Shown here: piece by piece, positions 1 to 11,567 of the stretch
How the letters are laid out: each line of letters starts with the position of its first letter
Numbering within the stretch: position 1 is the stretch's first letter
Assembly: GCA_010356995.1 (NCBI GenBank)
Contig: ML996690.1
Span: 747,420 to 811,419, forward strand
Length of the DNA: 64,000 nt
DNA from: Trichodelitschia bisporula
Taxonomy: Eukaryota; Ascomycota; Dothideomycetes; Phaeotrichales; Phaeotrichaceae
Reading direction: 5' to 3'
Notes under the pieces: generated by a model
Told to the model about the DNA's origin: nothing
The model's database searches: none
What the model saw: only the letters and a program-made list of their open reading frames with translations
Made by a program: the position numbers and the translations under genes

Positions 1-233
1 CGTCCGGCCAAATATCGAAACGCCCGCCAACCAGAACTAGCCCCGCGCCAAGGACAGTCCATCGCAGCCACTAGCGGATGGACGAACGGTCCAGCCCCCG
101 GATCCGCACACACCTGTTGCGACTCGGCTTTTCCTCATCTCGTGCTCAACTCGTGATGCCTCCTTTCTTCTCCACATACAAGATGCGCTAACGTCCCACA
201 CCAGGGCGGATCAATTCCCCTTTCCTCGGCAGC

Positions 234-1407
234 TCATGCGACGACGGTGATATCGACGTCGTCGTAGTCTTCGACGCCATGCTTTTGCCAGACATGTCGT
301 ACCAGACCCTTCGCACTCTCCAGCAGCGTGTCCTTGTCACGGAAGCGGTAACATAGCACGCAGGCAAATCCACCATTCTGGCGATGGCACTTGACCACGA
401 ACCGATTGTTGAGCAGATAGGTCCGTTCCTCGCGCACCTCCTCATCGTAAGCAGGCGTGGATATTCTGTCGCGCACCACCTCTTTGGCCACTTTCCACAC
501 ACGTCCCGGCCCAAGAGGAAGCACCGCACCGCACTCGAAACACGGACCGCCATGTACCAAGGAGTCGGGGAGTGGCATGCGCGGCAGGCGGATCAGCTCG
601 CGGCTGTATCGGCAAAAGAGCGGGCCAGTGGTGTCGAGCTCGAAGTTCTCCGTGGTTACGCTTTCCGGAGCCGGGAGTTGGCGCATCGTCGGCACCGACG
701 AGCTGTGCCGTAATGTCAAGCCGGGCCGTATCGGCTTCGACTGTTGTAGGCGCTGGTACTGCTGTTGCAGCGCGGAGATCGAACCGACGCGTGCGAGTTC
801 GGAGGCATTATACAATTTCCCGATGTTGTCAAGCCGGCCCGTCTCGAGCGCTTCCTGGAGCATCTTTATGACAGTTCCTTGGAGCATGATAATCTGTCCC
901 TGCAGCTGATTCTGTGTAATTGCTGCTTTACGTCAGCGTCGTTGGCAACTCTTGTGGTGGAACGTACTGTCGCCTAGGGCAAAGCGCTGGCCGAGCCGCG
1001 CGAAGTACCTGTCATACTCCTGCTGAATCGCCGGGCCACCCCGATGGAGCGACATTTGCAGGTCATCATCTCGCCGCCCGTAGTCTCGTCGATCATCTCG
1101 CCTGTCGTCCCGTCTGTCGTCCCTGTCATCGTCCCGGCGGCCTCCGTTTTTTCCCCGCTCCTCGGCGGCCTTGATCTCAGCCTCAAGCTCCTTGATCTTC
1201 TTGTTCTGGCCCTCATCGAGCTTCTTCTGGCGACGCTGCTGGCCAATACGGTCGTAAAGGTTGACACTGGTAGTAAAGGTTCCGATAATGGTGGATGCGA
1301 GTGTTGCTATAATGAAGGTTTTCTGCCGACGTCAGATCCGGCGCTTCAGCGCGCTAGAGATTGCTTACTTTGAGGTTTTTCTCCTCGATCATATTAGAGT
1401 AGTTCAT
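234..1407 (-). CDS. conserved fungal protein of unknown function, 3 exons
   Basis: Three exons, 1407-1369, 1322-968 and 922-234, join in frame to 360 residues. Intron 1 (1368-1323) starts GTAAGC. Intron 2 (967-923) starts GTACGT, has a CTGAC branch site, is 45 nt long and removes an in-frame TGA. Residues about 14-33 form a hydrophobic stretch rich in I, A and T (FIIATLASTIIGTF) that could be a membrane anchor. A lysine/glutamate coiled-coil-like segment (KKLDEGQNKKIKELEAEIKA) and a run of R-R-D-D repeats follow. The C-terminal half has paired cysteines (CFECG, CHRQ, CVLC) and a histidine near the end that could bind a metal. I recognise the general layout from uncharacterised ascomycete proteins but know no function. 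The start is the first ATG of exon 1. Exon structure is well supported by phase; function is unknown. Confidence 0.75.
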
Positions 1408-2658
1408 CTTGGCGGTGGGTATGCAAGCACACTTTGATCGAGTGGTAAATCGTGCGAGTGAGTTTGGGCCAGAGCTCGCGATAGCTTCGTGATCTTTGAC
1501 GTGGATCGCGGAGCGAACTCGGCTAGATATTGGGCTGGACGCGGCTGTGTGTACAACTCGGGGGCCAGGCTTCTGGTGGCGGATATGCGGAATGACGTCG
1601 ATTATTCCGGCCCGACGGCGAGGCCTACCCCACCTAGATCGACCACACCTGGCGGGAATATGGCAACTTTATCGGCACAATGGCACTTTACTTTCCCCAT
1701 TCGATTTACCATGGCTATTGAACCTTGATGTTACTCTTAATCATGCTCTTCTCATAAGACTATGGTCCCCTCCAAATTTCACCGTCAGGCTGGAAGAACT
1801 GGCCATGTAAGTGAATCTTCTGAAATGCCCAAAATCATACCTAAATCGCGCGAGCACTTCCCTATCTCGCCCAACATTCCAGCATCTTCCCTGCCAACCG
1901 TTCATTAACCATACCGCTACGTAGCATTAATTACCGCAACATGCAGCGTCCGACCCTACGACGTCATCATTCAGCTGACTTCATGATACCTAAAGACCTA
2001 ACTGCCCAACTGCCGCCCTCCAACCCGGCATGAAGAGCGGGGTTGGTGGGTAGGCAGGCGGTCTGCGCTGGAACGTACCGTAGTAAATGTAGCACGAAGG
2101 AAAGTTAAGCTTTCGCTTGCTTCCGGGCTGGGTCGGCGTTGATCTTATCGGACTCGGTTCGAGGCTTGACACCTTCTTGCCTGAAGAACGAGGGGCGCGC
2201 GGGTTTGGAGGGGCGGCCAAGGAACACTCTGATTCGCCAGATGGAACAAGCCGAGATCCCTTCGCACCCTCCCCGCCAAACGCCAAACTTCACCACAACT
2301 TGCATCACGTGCCCGCCGTACACCGCGTCTCCAGACCAAAACAACCGCGTATCTCACAAACCCACGTCTCCAAGCAAACCTCAGCTCCCTCGATCCTCGC
2401 TATCAGCTCCCATTCCGCCCGCCGTCTTTATTCACCCCACCTAACCCCCGCACTGCCCCGCCCAGCTGAGCTCGCCCTTTCATCCTCGGCGCGCAAGGCA
2501 CCGCCCGCTCACCGCCCCGGCCCTGGCACCACGCCCTCCCGCGCGCATCGCTACGCGGCACACTCGCGGTCTGGCTTACGGGGGATACGATTGCGGGCTC
2601 TACGAGTCGTGTGCTAGGACTGGGCTGAGGGGGGGTATATAAGGTGGTGCTCGCTGGT
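1408..2658. other. intergenic region, no gene recognised
   Basis: About 1.25 kb between two divergently transcribed genes. Short open frames occur on both strands but have biased, proline/serine-rich translations and no recognisable domain. The right end must hold the NAT4 promoter; a TATATAAG lies at 2636-2643. Confidence 0.6.
2636..2643 (+). promoter_or_regulatory. TATA-like box just upstream of the NAT4 start
   Basis: TATATAAG after a G-rich run, ending only 15 nt before the first NAT4 ATG at 2659. If it is a working TATA box, transcripts would begin at or beyond that ATG, and the next in-frame ATG at 2680 (Met8) or one further on would be used. Confidence 0.4.
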
Positions 2659-3566
2659 ATGGCGGGGGCAAAGCGGAAAATGGCGGTTAAGCCTCATACT
2701 CAGGAGGAATTTGCGCTGGCGATGGCGAAGCTGCGGGAGGATGGCGAGGGTGAGTTACCTTCCTCCTTCACTCCTCTCTGAAGATATATGCAAGGGCAAA
2801 GCTAACTCCCCCAGCGTCGAGCAAACGCGCTCGTCCCGCGACAGAGCCCACGGAAGCGCAAATGCTCGCCCACCTCGCCCCGCTCAACGCTCTCCCTCCA
2901 CCCTCATTCCTACGTACCTACGCCCCCTACCCCCTCTCTCCCTACACAACCAAACGCGGCATAACCTACGGTCTCTCGTTCACGCCCTTCGCCTCCTTAA
3001 CCCCCGCCGAACACACCGCCTGCCTGTCGCTCATTGAATACACCAGCGCCGCACACTACCGCGCCTCGCGACTAGGCTGGAATCCCACCGCCAAAAGCGA
3101 AGAAATGCGCGAGCCGGACCTGCGCTACATACTCGTGCGCCGCAGCGACACCGACGCCGCCAGTGATACCCCCGCGGCCAGTCCCGGCGGCTCGGGGTCC
3201 GAGCGCGATAGTCCCGTGCCTGACACCGCCGCCGAAGCCGAAGCTGGTATCGTGGGCTTCATGTCCATGATGCTGACGATCGAGGCGGAGCAGTTGGTGC
3301 TGTATATCTACGAATTGCATCTGCGCGAAGAGGCGCGCGGGACGGGGCTGGCGGGGCATTTGATGGGGTGGGCGCGGGGCGTGGGCAAGGCCACCGGGAT
3401 GAGCAAGTGCATGCTTACGGTTTATACGGCGAATGCGCGGGCGGAGGCATTTTATCGCCGACTGGGGTATGTGGAGGATGCGATTAGCCCGAAGGTGAAG
3501 AGTTTGAGGGGAGGGAGGGGGGTGAGGCCGGAGTATTTGATTATGAGTTTGGTGTTGGAGGGGTAA
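2659..3566 (+). CDS. NAT4: N-alpha-acetyltransferase 40 (histone H4/H2A NatD)
   Basis: Exons 2659-2749 and 2815-3566 join in frame to 280 residues; the intron starts GTGAGT and ends CCCCCAG. NatD enzymes acetylate the N-terminal serine of histones H4 and H2A using acetyl-CoA. The segment with SAAHYRASRLGWNPTAKSEE followed by a glutamate/arginine stretch matches the substrate-binding region of this family (human: WGWKDREKREEM). The C-terminal GNAT fold shows the acetyl-CoA loop (LREEARGTGLAGHLM) and the strand-helix TVYTANARAEAFYRRLGY. A Ser/Asp/Pro-rich insert of about 30 residues (around DTDAASDTPAASPGGSGSER) sits between the first strands and is not in the human protein. It is convergent with the PIG-U gene, with 117 bp between the stops and a T10 run at 3590. 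The start may be Met1 or Met8 because a TATA-like box lies very close. Confidence 0.85.
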
Positions 3567-3683
3567 TGTTTCGTGTTTTGTGGGTGAGCTTTTTTTTTTG
3601 GGCGGGCGGGAGCACGGTGCATAGCGTTTAGGCGCGGGGGTATCATCTGAATCGCATTTTATGTTTGTCACAAGTCTGCAAAG

Positions 3684-5040
3684 CTATATCTGCCGCGCTT
3701 CCTTGCCCTTCATGTCCGGCCGCTCGACCTCCCACTCGTCGCGCACAACGGCGTATATCAGGTCTGCGACTACGATGACGAGCGCCAGGCTCCACACCAG
3801 CGTGATGGCGTAGAAGAAGTTTGCATTGCCCGAGCCGGCGTAGATCCAGAGGTGGTAGAAGGCGGGGCCGAGGAGCGTGGCATACATGAGAGTTGCCGTG
3901 GCGAGGAAGGGGTAGCGCATGACTGCTTCGTTAGGGAACCGTTCAAGCTCAAGGGGCACTACTTACGCGGAAACACGTGCCGGTACAGCGGCACCACGCC
4001 TAGAAACAGCGCTGAGTCGGCGATGCTGGGGTAAGGCTGGAAAATGGCGATTATGCCGGTCATGGCGACGGCGGCGAAGAGGGGTTGCTTGCGGAGGCGG
4101 ATTGTTAAAGCAGCGACGTAGCTCCCCATGTGCAGCCAGAAGACACCGAGGAAGAATTCGCGGAAGGAATCGAATATCTCGATGAAGAAGTACCACCATA
4201 AGCCCACGTTGGGGGTTAGGTCGGGGAGGAGGAGGGGCGTGCCGTAGGTGCTTGCCACGAACTGCCATGAGCCGGTGATGAGGCGCGAGAGGCCCAGCAG
4301 GGCAGCGATGGCAGAGGAGACGCCGCCGGCTAGGGAGGCGGTGTATGCGCCTTGGGAGGGGGTTGTGCCGGAGCGTCGGATGTGTTGGTCGTAGAGGAGG
4401 ATGGCGAGGGGCGGGAAGAGGAGCGCGGGATAGAGGGAGAGGTAGGCGGCGGCGCTGAGGGCGAGGATGAAGGTTAGGGGGCGGGCGGTTGCGGCGCTGG
4501 CGAAGGCTTGCAGGATGAAGAAGTTTGTGATTACGCTGGTGGAGCGGCCGATGCAGATTGCGATGGTGAACGGGTTGAAGAGGAAGCCGGCTGCTATGGC
4601 GGCGCTGCTGTAGCGTGAGGACTGGCGGGGAGAGGTGTAGCGGAGGGATGAGACGGAGACGCCGGTTTCCGCAACTTTCATGAGGGCTTGGGCGCTGAGG
4701 AGATCGAGGGCGATGTAGAGGAGGTTCGTCAGGAGGGGGTATCGCGATGGGTCGGGGAGGAGGGAGAAGAGCGGTAGGAGGAGAGGCGCTTGGTGGAAGA
4801 CGCCGCCATCGTATGGTGAGACATTATGTGTATATAGAAAGAGGCCTTCTTGCACTGCACGCTTGTCAGTAGTGCCTCCGTGAACGCAAGGAGATGTGAC
4901 GTACGTCTCTTGAAGCTCGAAACCGGAGTGGAGACCTCCACGCGGCCTGTAAGAACGGACGGCAGCGAAGGAAAAACAGTGAACAGAAGAAAGCGAACTG
5001 CGGCCGCTGCGCCGAAGAGCAAAGGCTTGTGGTTCTCCAT
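3684..5040 (-). CDS. GAB1: GPI transamidase subunit PIG-U / Gab1
   Basis: Exons 5040-4905, 4854-3967 and 3922-3684 give 420 residues. Splice sites are GTACGT..GTGCAG with a CTACTGAC branch and GTAAGT..AAGCAG. PIG-U is a multi-pass ER membrane subunit of the GPI transamidase, which attaches GPI anchors to proteins in the ER lumen. Family features are clear: the N-terminal membrane helix, then SFKRLQEGLFLYTHNVSPYDGG and FHQAPLLLPLF, the long hydrophobic helices in the middle, and the late PYPSIADSALFLGVVPLYRH segment, which crosses the second intron into LMRYPFLATATLMYAT. An open frame continues 5' to a TTG, but the first ATG in frame is at 5040. Length is normal for fungal Gab1. High confidence. 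Confidence 0.93.
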
Positions 5041-6117
5041 GGTCAATTCGTCACGTCATAGCCCTTATGGCTGCTGCATTGCGAGTCGTTTTTTGGTGTT
5101 TACTACGGACCCGTGGACTTGGGAGGTTGAAGTTCGTGCCTGCAGCGCCAGGCGGCTGCTACCCCAGGCGCTGCGGCGGCACGTGGAGACGCGTTGGTGC
5201 GACCTCTGCCTTCGCGACATCGAACCTCGCATCATCATCCTTCATGAGGTCAAGATCCTGATTATTTTACAGTAGTATGCTCACCCCGATATGTGGTTCG
5301 CATGAAACTGGCTGCTGTCCCACGAAACAGACTCGAGAGAGCTTTCTGGCCTCCCTATGACGTATACAAGATCTGCAAACTCTTCTGAAGCAATTCCCAG
5401 TTCTATTCGCCATGTCGTCAGTCCACGAAATGGCTTTATGGAGTACTTGGCCGGTGGCGGCTCTGTTCTCTCTTCAATTACCCCAGACTACGTGTCTCCT
5501 GGCCTCCGACGATAACACCAGCATATGACCAGGCAGCAGCCTCTTCTTTCGAAGCCCGTCATCGTCGATTGACACTTGCCACTTTGGACGGGAAGTCCTC
5601 TAGGCATCATCGTTCGGAACTCTCACAAGCCGCAAGTCTTACGGCCGAAACGACCGAACCTTCGCTGGGAATTCCTCCAAACCGTTACCGGGGACAGCTG
5701 ATGTTAATATATCTGCCCCCATGCTCACGAACCACGGTCTCAATTCCGCTGCCATAGGCCAAAGTTCCTCCAAGCTTGCAACCACTTACAGGTAGCTTGG
5801 TACCTCCAGGCTGCTATATTCATATTCTGGAGCTCACGAGCTACTCATCCTGAATCTGGGTGCGTATCACGCACCAACCGGTCACCTCTCGGTCCACGGC
5901 ACTGCTACTGCGACTTGAAACACCTTCCATCCCTGCTTCAGATCTTGAACGAGTTAAATCGCCACGAGCTCTATAGATACCAAACCTCGGCCTGACGCAC
6001 GTGGCACTCCGTCATTCATGTGAAGCTGGCGCCACCGAGCATATGTACAAGGCTGTGCCCCACTGAGTCAACTGGCAGTGTCTCTTGCCCCTCACACAGC
6101 TTTCAGGAACCAGCGTC
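5041..6117. other. intergenic region, no gene recognised
   Basis: About 1.1 kb between the divergent PIG-U and P450 genes. The open frames inside are short and unlike known proteins. It should contain the promoters of both genes; no clear TATA box or known operator stands out. Confidence 0.6.
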
Positions 6118-7842
6118 ATGGCTTCTATTGTACCAGTTTTGATTTTGACCGCAGCTGCAGAGGCGTTCGCGCTCACTCTGCTGATACCAGAGCACCTTCC
6201 TCCACATCCGTTTGTGTGGACTCTGATCCGGACGAGTGCTCTGAACGTCGGGCTGTACACTCTGTGGACAGTTTTCATATATCCGTTCTTTGTCAGTCCG
6301 CTCCGTCACTTGCCTCAGCCAAAGGTAAGCATTTCCAGTATTTAGCTCGCTGCTTGCCCCTAACCAGCCCAGGGTTCCATTCCACTCGTTGGTCATGGCT
6401 ATGCCATGTTCAGGAAGCCTCCGGCCAAAGATTTTCTTAAATGGGTCACCGACATCCCCAATGACGGCTTGATTTACTTTCGCGGATTTCTATATCAAGA
6501 CCGGCTTCTTTTGACGAATCCGCAAACGCTGGCTGAAGTTCTTGTGCAAAAATCGTACGACTTTGAGAAGCCAACCAAGCTACGCAACTTCCTGCGTCGG
6601 ATTCTCGGCGATGGGCTCATCATTGTCGAAGGCGATGAGCACAAGTTCCAACGGAAGCATATTATGCCCGTCTTTGGCTTCCGCCACATCAAAGAGCTGT
6701 ACCCGATGATGTGGAAGAAGGCCGTCGCTCTGACCCAGGGCGTTGCTGAAGAGGTTGCGGAGGGCAGAGATGGGACTAAAGATACCGTTGTCGAAGTGAA
6801 CCACTGGGCAAACAAAGTGACCATGGACATCATCGGCGTGGCTGGTCTTGGACGGGACTTCGGCGCCCTGAGAAACTCGGACGACGAACTTATCCAAAAC
6901 TACGAGGAGATCTTGGAACCCACGTTGGAGAAGGTCCTCTATTTTGCCTCTCAGATCGTCGGCCCGCCAGCGATCATTGATAGGCTTCCTCTCAGAATCA
7001 ACAAGAGGATGAAGGCGACCACCGGCGCGCTGAACAGGATCTGCAATGAGCTTGTACGGGACAAGCGGAAGGCGATGGAAAAGGGCGGCGATGAACATCT
7101 TGACATCCTCTCTGTTCTCATCAAGTCGAACAACTTCTCGGACCAGCAGCTGGTGGATCAGTTGCTCACATTCCTCGCGGCAGGGTCCGTATCATGTTTC
7201 ACATAGGCTACGTTTGCTAACTTCCGAAGGCATGAGACCACGTCATCGGCGTTCACATGGACAACCTATCTCCTTGCCACCCATCCAGATATTCAGACTC
7301 GCTTACGCGAAGAAATCCGCTCTGCAGTCTCATCGGGCTTTAGCCCTGAGTTCGATCTCGCAGGAATCTTGGAAGGGTTACCTCTGCTCAACGCTGTTTG
7401 CAACGAGACTCTCCGCCTTTACCCCACGGTCCCCATTACCATCCGCGATTCCATCCGCCCAACCACAATCGGCGGCCAGTTCATCCCCAAGGACACGCAG
7501 ATTCTCATCTCGCCTTGGGCGGTCAACCGCTCACCGCACCTGTGGGGCGATAATGCCAGCGAATTCGTGCCGGACCGGTGGATCGACGCGAAGACGGGCA
7601 AGCCGAACAACAATGGTGGCACGTCGAGCAACTACAGCCTGCTGACCTTCTTGCATGGCCCGCGTAGCTGCATAGGAGAGAGGTTTGCAAAAGCTGAGCT
7701 GCGGTGCTTGGTGGCGTCGTTTGTGGGTGCGTTCGAGATGGAGGTTGCGTTTCCGGAGGAGGAGGTCGTTCCTGCTGGGGTGATTACGACGAAGCCTAGG
7801 GATGGGATGAAGCTGAGGCTCAGGCCTGTGGGGACCTGGTAG
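6118..7842 (+). CDS. cytochrome P450 monooxygenase
   Basis: Exons 6118-6324, 6373-7184 and 7230-7842 give 543 residues. Intron 1 is GTAAGC..CCCAG. Intron 2 has a weak donor (GTCCGT), a GCTAAC branch and ends GAAG; its choice is fixed by the I-helix motif it restores. P450s insert one oxygen atom into a substrate using haem and electrons from a reductase. Seen here: N-terminal hydrophobic membrane anchors (residues about 1-60), a proline-rich hinge, the oxygen-binding AAGHETTS around residue 340, ETLR at 399-402 and the haem-ligand loop FLHGPRSCIG with Cys at 487. It resembles the CYP4-like/class E group of fungal P450s, but the family number and substrate cannot be told by eye. An MFS transporter gene lies 1.1 kb downstream on the same strand; no core biosynthetic enzyme is nearby. 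Confidence 0.92.
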
Positions 7843-8985
7843 GCCCTTCCGAGGTTGGTCCCTCAGTCCTTTTCATGCATATATTCTGGAATTTCTCGTT
7901 ACATCTTTGGCGTCGCTTCTTGCTTCCTCTGTTCACTGATCTTCGTGCCATTTCGGACGACTTCCCTCTGTTTTCGGCGTGTAGCGTCTCGTGTTGGAAA
8001 GCTGTGATGTTGATGTGTATTGCATAACCGAACAGTCGTCATGGTTTCACGAATATATATACAATGTATGCATTTTTGAAGACGACCTCGTGCTGCCCCC
8101 TGATATGAACTAAGGAAGGAGCACTGGTATCCCTGGAAGAAATATACTGACCTGGGGAAGTGACAGAGGGCAAGACTGGAAGGAACCCCGAGGGAGCTCG
8201 GAAGGGGGATACGTGGCTCACGATCTCTTGTTCCTTGTCTTTCGTTCTACTTTCAATCATGCACTCATTGTTTTGGACACGTACCGTTGTGATGCTCCCA
8301 TTGCCCTCTCGCAGTCGGAACCTTAGCCGAGTTACATATGAAACTGCAGGCAAAGACGTTTTGAGCCGAGATCGACTGAACATGCAAACACCGCAGGCAC
8401 CAACAAGTTGCCAGTGCGCAGCACGCATGGCCAAAGCAATTTGTTTCCGGTACGTCAGGCCGACGGGCTAGTTTTGAAACAGCCCAGCTAACAAATGTTT
8501 GCGACTCCCAGTATCACCTTGATAGATGTAGGCTCGATACCAGTCTAACTTCACAGCCGTCTCCAACCCATATGCCCTGTCACAGAGAAGAAGTTTTATG
8601 CGGTCTACGACAGCGATTCTCAGTAGCGCGTATTTGCCATCTTGGGCCGGGTACTTGCCACGCAATGGTTCCTGTTAAGAATCTGCTATCTGTCTACGGT
8701 AAAGTGAAGATGGAGTTTCTGGTACGGGTGCTCGACCGACAAGATGAGGCTGTGATCCATCAAGATGTCTCTATCCCCCACTGGTACTTATCCTCGAGCC
8801 AGAAACTTGTCTGGGCGGTAGGCACTGTGCATTATTGCCAACACTTGTTTCTTTCCCTACTCAGTTGGGAAGAGTGTGCTGAATTTTGTTCTGGGTGTGG
8901 CTTCAAGGTTGCCTCAGCCTCGTTGCATCTTATTAGTTCAAGCTGAGCCTTGCGCTCATACCGTGGTTCATCCCCTTTTGTCACC
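7843..8985. other. intergenic region, no gene recognised
   Basis: About 1.1 kb between the P450 and MFS genes. An open frame on the plus strand (8160-8471) and one at 8572-8946 have no recognisable features and no convincing splice context. Confidence 0.55.
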
Positions 8986-10986
8986 ATGGGGCTCGGGGTG
9001 CTGGAGGATCGGCATATGGAGATGCCGCCGGGGACGACGAGGCTGGCGGATAAGCTCGACCGTACGCTCCCGCTTGTGTTAAATGCACAGCATTAACCGT
9101 AGTAGCCTTCGCCACACTCAAAGATGGAGCCGAAGCAGTCCAGCTAAAGCGATCGGGGGACATCATCCTCGTACCACAGCCTAGCGATGACCCTAACGAT
9201 CCACTCAACTGGTACTCACCCAACGGGTTTACGTGTTAAGCTTCTGACACCACTAGGCCAAACTGGACCAAAAACGTCATCATGATAATCCTCGGCATCA
9301 GTGTCGCAGTAACCACCTCGTAAGTTGGCCCCTACCTTTCTCGTGGGACATACTCATCCCCTCAGCCTTGGACCCATGATAACACCTGGGCTGCATCTCC
9401 TCTCGACGCGGTACCACGTCAGCGCCGACGAAGTCGACAGCCTCATGCTCGGCGCGCTGCAGTTCTGCATTGGATTCACGACGTTCTTCACCGCGGCGGG
9501 GGCAACGATATGGGGTAAGCGGCCGTTCTTCGTCATCTCCGCGCTTGTACTGCTGGCAACATGTGCGTGGGGGTATACCGCGACGGTAAGTGCGGCCATC
9601 GGATGTGAGAGCCTTTCTGACGCACTAGACATGGCGGTCACTCGTTGCCATGCGCTTTATTCAGGGCATGGCGTCCGCGCCGCTGGAGACGCTGGTCACG
9701 GCCTCGGTGGCCGATTTGTTCTTCGTGCATGAGCGGGGGTCGCGGCTTGCGATTTGGGGGATGATGGTGCATGGCGGCGTGGGAATCGGGTACGTTGCGC
9801 TCGGAGCTGCGAGCGGAGGGGACTAACAAGCGCAGCCAGGTGATATCTGGGTTCATCATCCAGGCGCTCGGCGTGCAGGCTACGTTCGGCGTATGCGCGC
9901 TGTGGTTCCTGGTCCTCGCGCCGCTGATCTTTGGCCTTGTCTTCGAGACAACGTATATGCGCAAGAGGGGCGAGTGGGAACCGGCTGCGGGCACGGAGAT
10001 GCAACAACTGCCAGAAAAGACGGGCAAACTCCCGCTTCCGGATGAGAAAGAAGTAGAAGAAGACGCCGACTCCAAGTCAGCGCCGGGCAAACGCGCGTCC
10101 TTCGCCATCCTCCACGCAAGCGAGAGCATTCCTCTCCGCGAGCCACATCGAGCACGCTTGCGTCTGTGGCGAGGACGCCTTTCAGCAGACTCGTACTGGA
10201 AAGCGGTGGTCAAGCCCGTACCGTTGATCTGCTATCCCGCTATTGCGTACAGCGCAGTGGTACACGGGTCGTTCTTCGTCTGGCTGGTGGTCATGGGCCT
10301 GCTCTCCCTGCAAGTCTTCACCGCGCCGCCGTACAACCTCTCCCCCGCGCAGATCGGCCTGACAAACATCCCACATGTTGTCGTTGCGCTGGTGTGCTCG
10401 CCCATTGCGGGCGTGTTATCCGACTGGGTAGCCAAGGTGCGTTTCCCGTATCACGAGTGGGTCCCCGGATTGACAGTGTAGTCCATGGCGCGGCGCAACG
10501 CCGGCGTCTTCGAACCCGAGTTCCGCCTCCCGCTCATGGCAATAGCGACACCCTTTGCCACGCTCGGGTTCCTCGGCTTCGGGCTCGCGGTCGAGCGCCG
10601 CGCGAGCCTACCCGTCATCCTCGTCTTCCAGAACTTGCAGGCTGTGTCCGTGCCATTTGCGAGCCAGGCCGCGCTCACGTACTTGCTGGACTGCCACCCG
10701 CGCGACACGAACCAGGCGTTTGTGACGGTGGGATTCGTCAAGGCGGTATTGATGTTTTTGGCTACGAGTCGGGTGGCCGGGTGGTATGCGGGGGTTGGGC
10801 CTTGGGGTGTCATGGTCGTTTGTGCGGTGGCTAATGCGGGGGTTTCGGTGCTTACGGTGCCGGTTTATGTGTTTGGGAAGAGGTGGCGGAGTAAGGTGAG
10901 TTTCTTCTTTTGTGCGTGAGGGTGAGATGCTGATGGAGTAGATTGCGAGGAGTGGGTTGGCGAGGAAGTTGGAGATGCGAGAATGA
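8986..10986 (+). CDS. MFS transporter (DHA1-like)
   Basis: Eight exons (8986-9061, 9106-9211, 9257-9319, 9366-9585, 9629-9789, 9836-10436, 10482-10895, 10942-10986) keep phase through to a stop, giving 561 residues. MFS proteins move small molecules across membranes, usually with protons. Features: a polar N-terminus, then DPNDPLNWPNWTKN, which opens many fungal drug:H+ antiporters; helix 1 (IMIILGISVAVTTSLGPMI); the loop 2-3 region IWGKRPFFVISALV; MRFIQGMASAPLETLVTASVADLFF in helices 4-5; a charged central loop of about 80 residues (EKTGKLPLPDEKEVEEDADS); and the second six-helix half from about residue 320. The first intron's acceptor (after TAGTAG at 9105) is the least certain join. The substrate is unknown. 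The nearby P450 suggests, but does not prove, a shared role. Confidence 0.88.
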
Positions 10987-11567
10987 GGGCTTCTCTGCTG
11001 TACGTGTCTACGCCTGAGGTGAGCTGGGCTGCGGCTTTGGTTGGTAGGTATCGTGGAAGCCGCTGTCGGGGGAGTTCGGTTGAACATGGAAATAGTATTC
11101 CAGCTGGATTTGTCTGGAGACACTCTTCTGGATTAGCCGTTCCAACAGTGTAAGATACGTAGTAGATAGTGTCAGGTAGCCAACGAGAGCTTTAATGTGT
11201 ACGGCGAAGAAGGCATCAACTGCGTCCCCAAGATCTTACAGTAAATCAGCGAAAGTGCTCAGACATCAATAGATCAACGGGTCGTCCAAATTGAAATCCA
11301 TACCCCCCACTAGGGTCGGGCCTTTCCCCGCAACCCCGCAAACATGCAGGGTCGCGGGCCACAATTCGCGGGGCGCCGCCGCATGCATCTCCGCTTGTGG
11401 CTACAAGGTGCGGGAGGGGTCGGCGCTAGCCGAGGCAAGGCGGGGAAGCTATATACTGAGCTCCCAGCACACGGCTGACGCTCATACGGGACGTCCGTAT
11501 CAAAGCCATTGAGCCACAGAAAGGAGAACTCAAACGGAGAAAATAATCATCGCAACTGTACCTCGAG
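10987..11567. other. intergenic region, no gene recognised
   Basis: About 580 bp between two plus-strand genes. No protein-like frame or RNA gene was seen; it should hold the acyl-CoA dehydrogenase promoter. Confidence 0.6.

Noticed and set aside
2105-2344. Minus-strand frame ending in a lysine/alanine-rich tail
   Set aside because: The tail looks protein-like, but no consistent start, splice context or family match was found; most likely chance.
2117-2617. Plus-strand frame of 166 codons upstream of NAT4
   Set aside because: Pro/Ser-biased translation without a domain; lies in the promoter region.
6118-10986. P450 plus MFS transporter as a biosynthetic gene cluster
   Set aside because: No core synthase (PKS, NRPS, terpene cyclase, DMATS) nearby; flanked by housekeeping genes.
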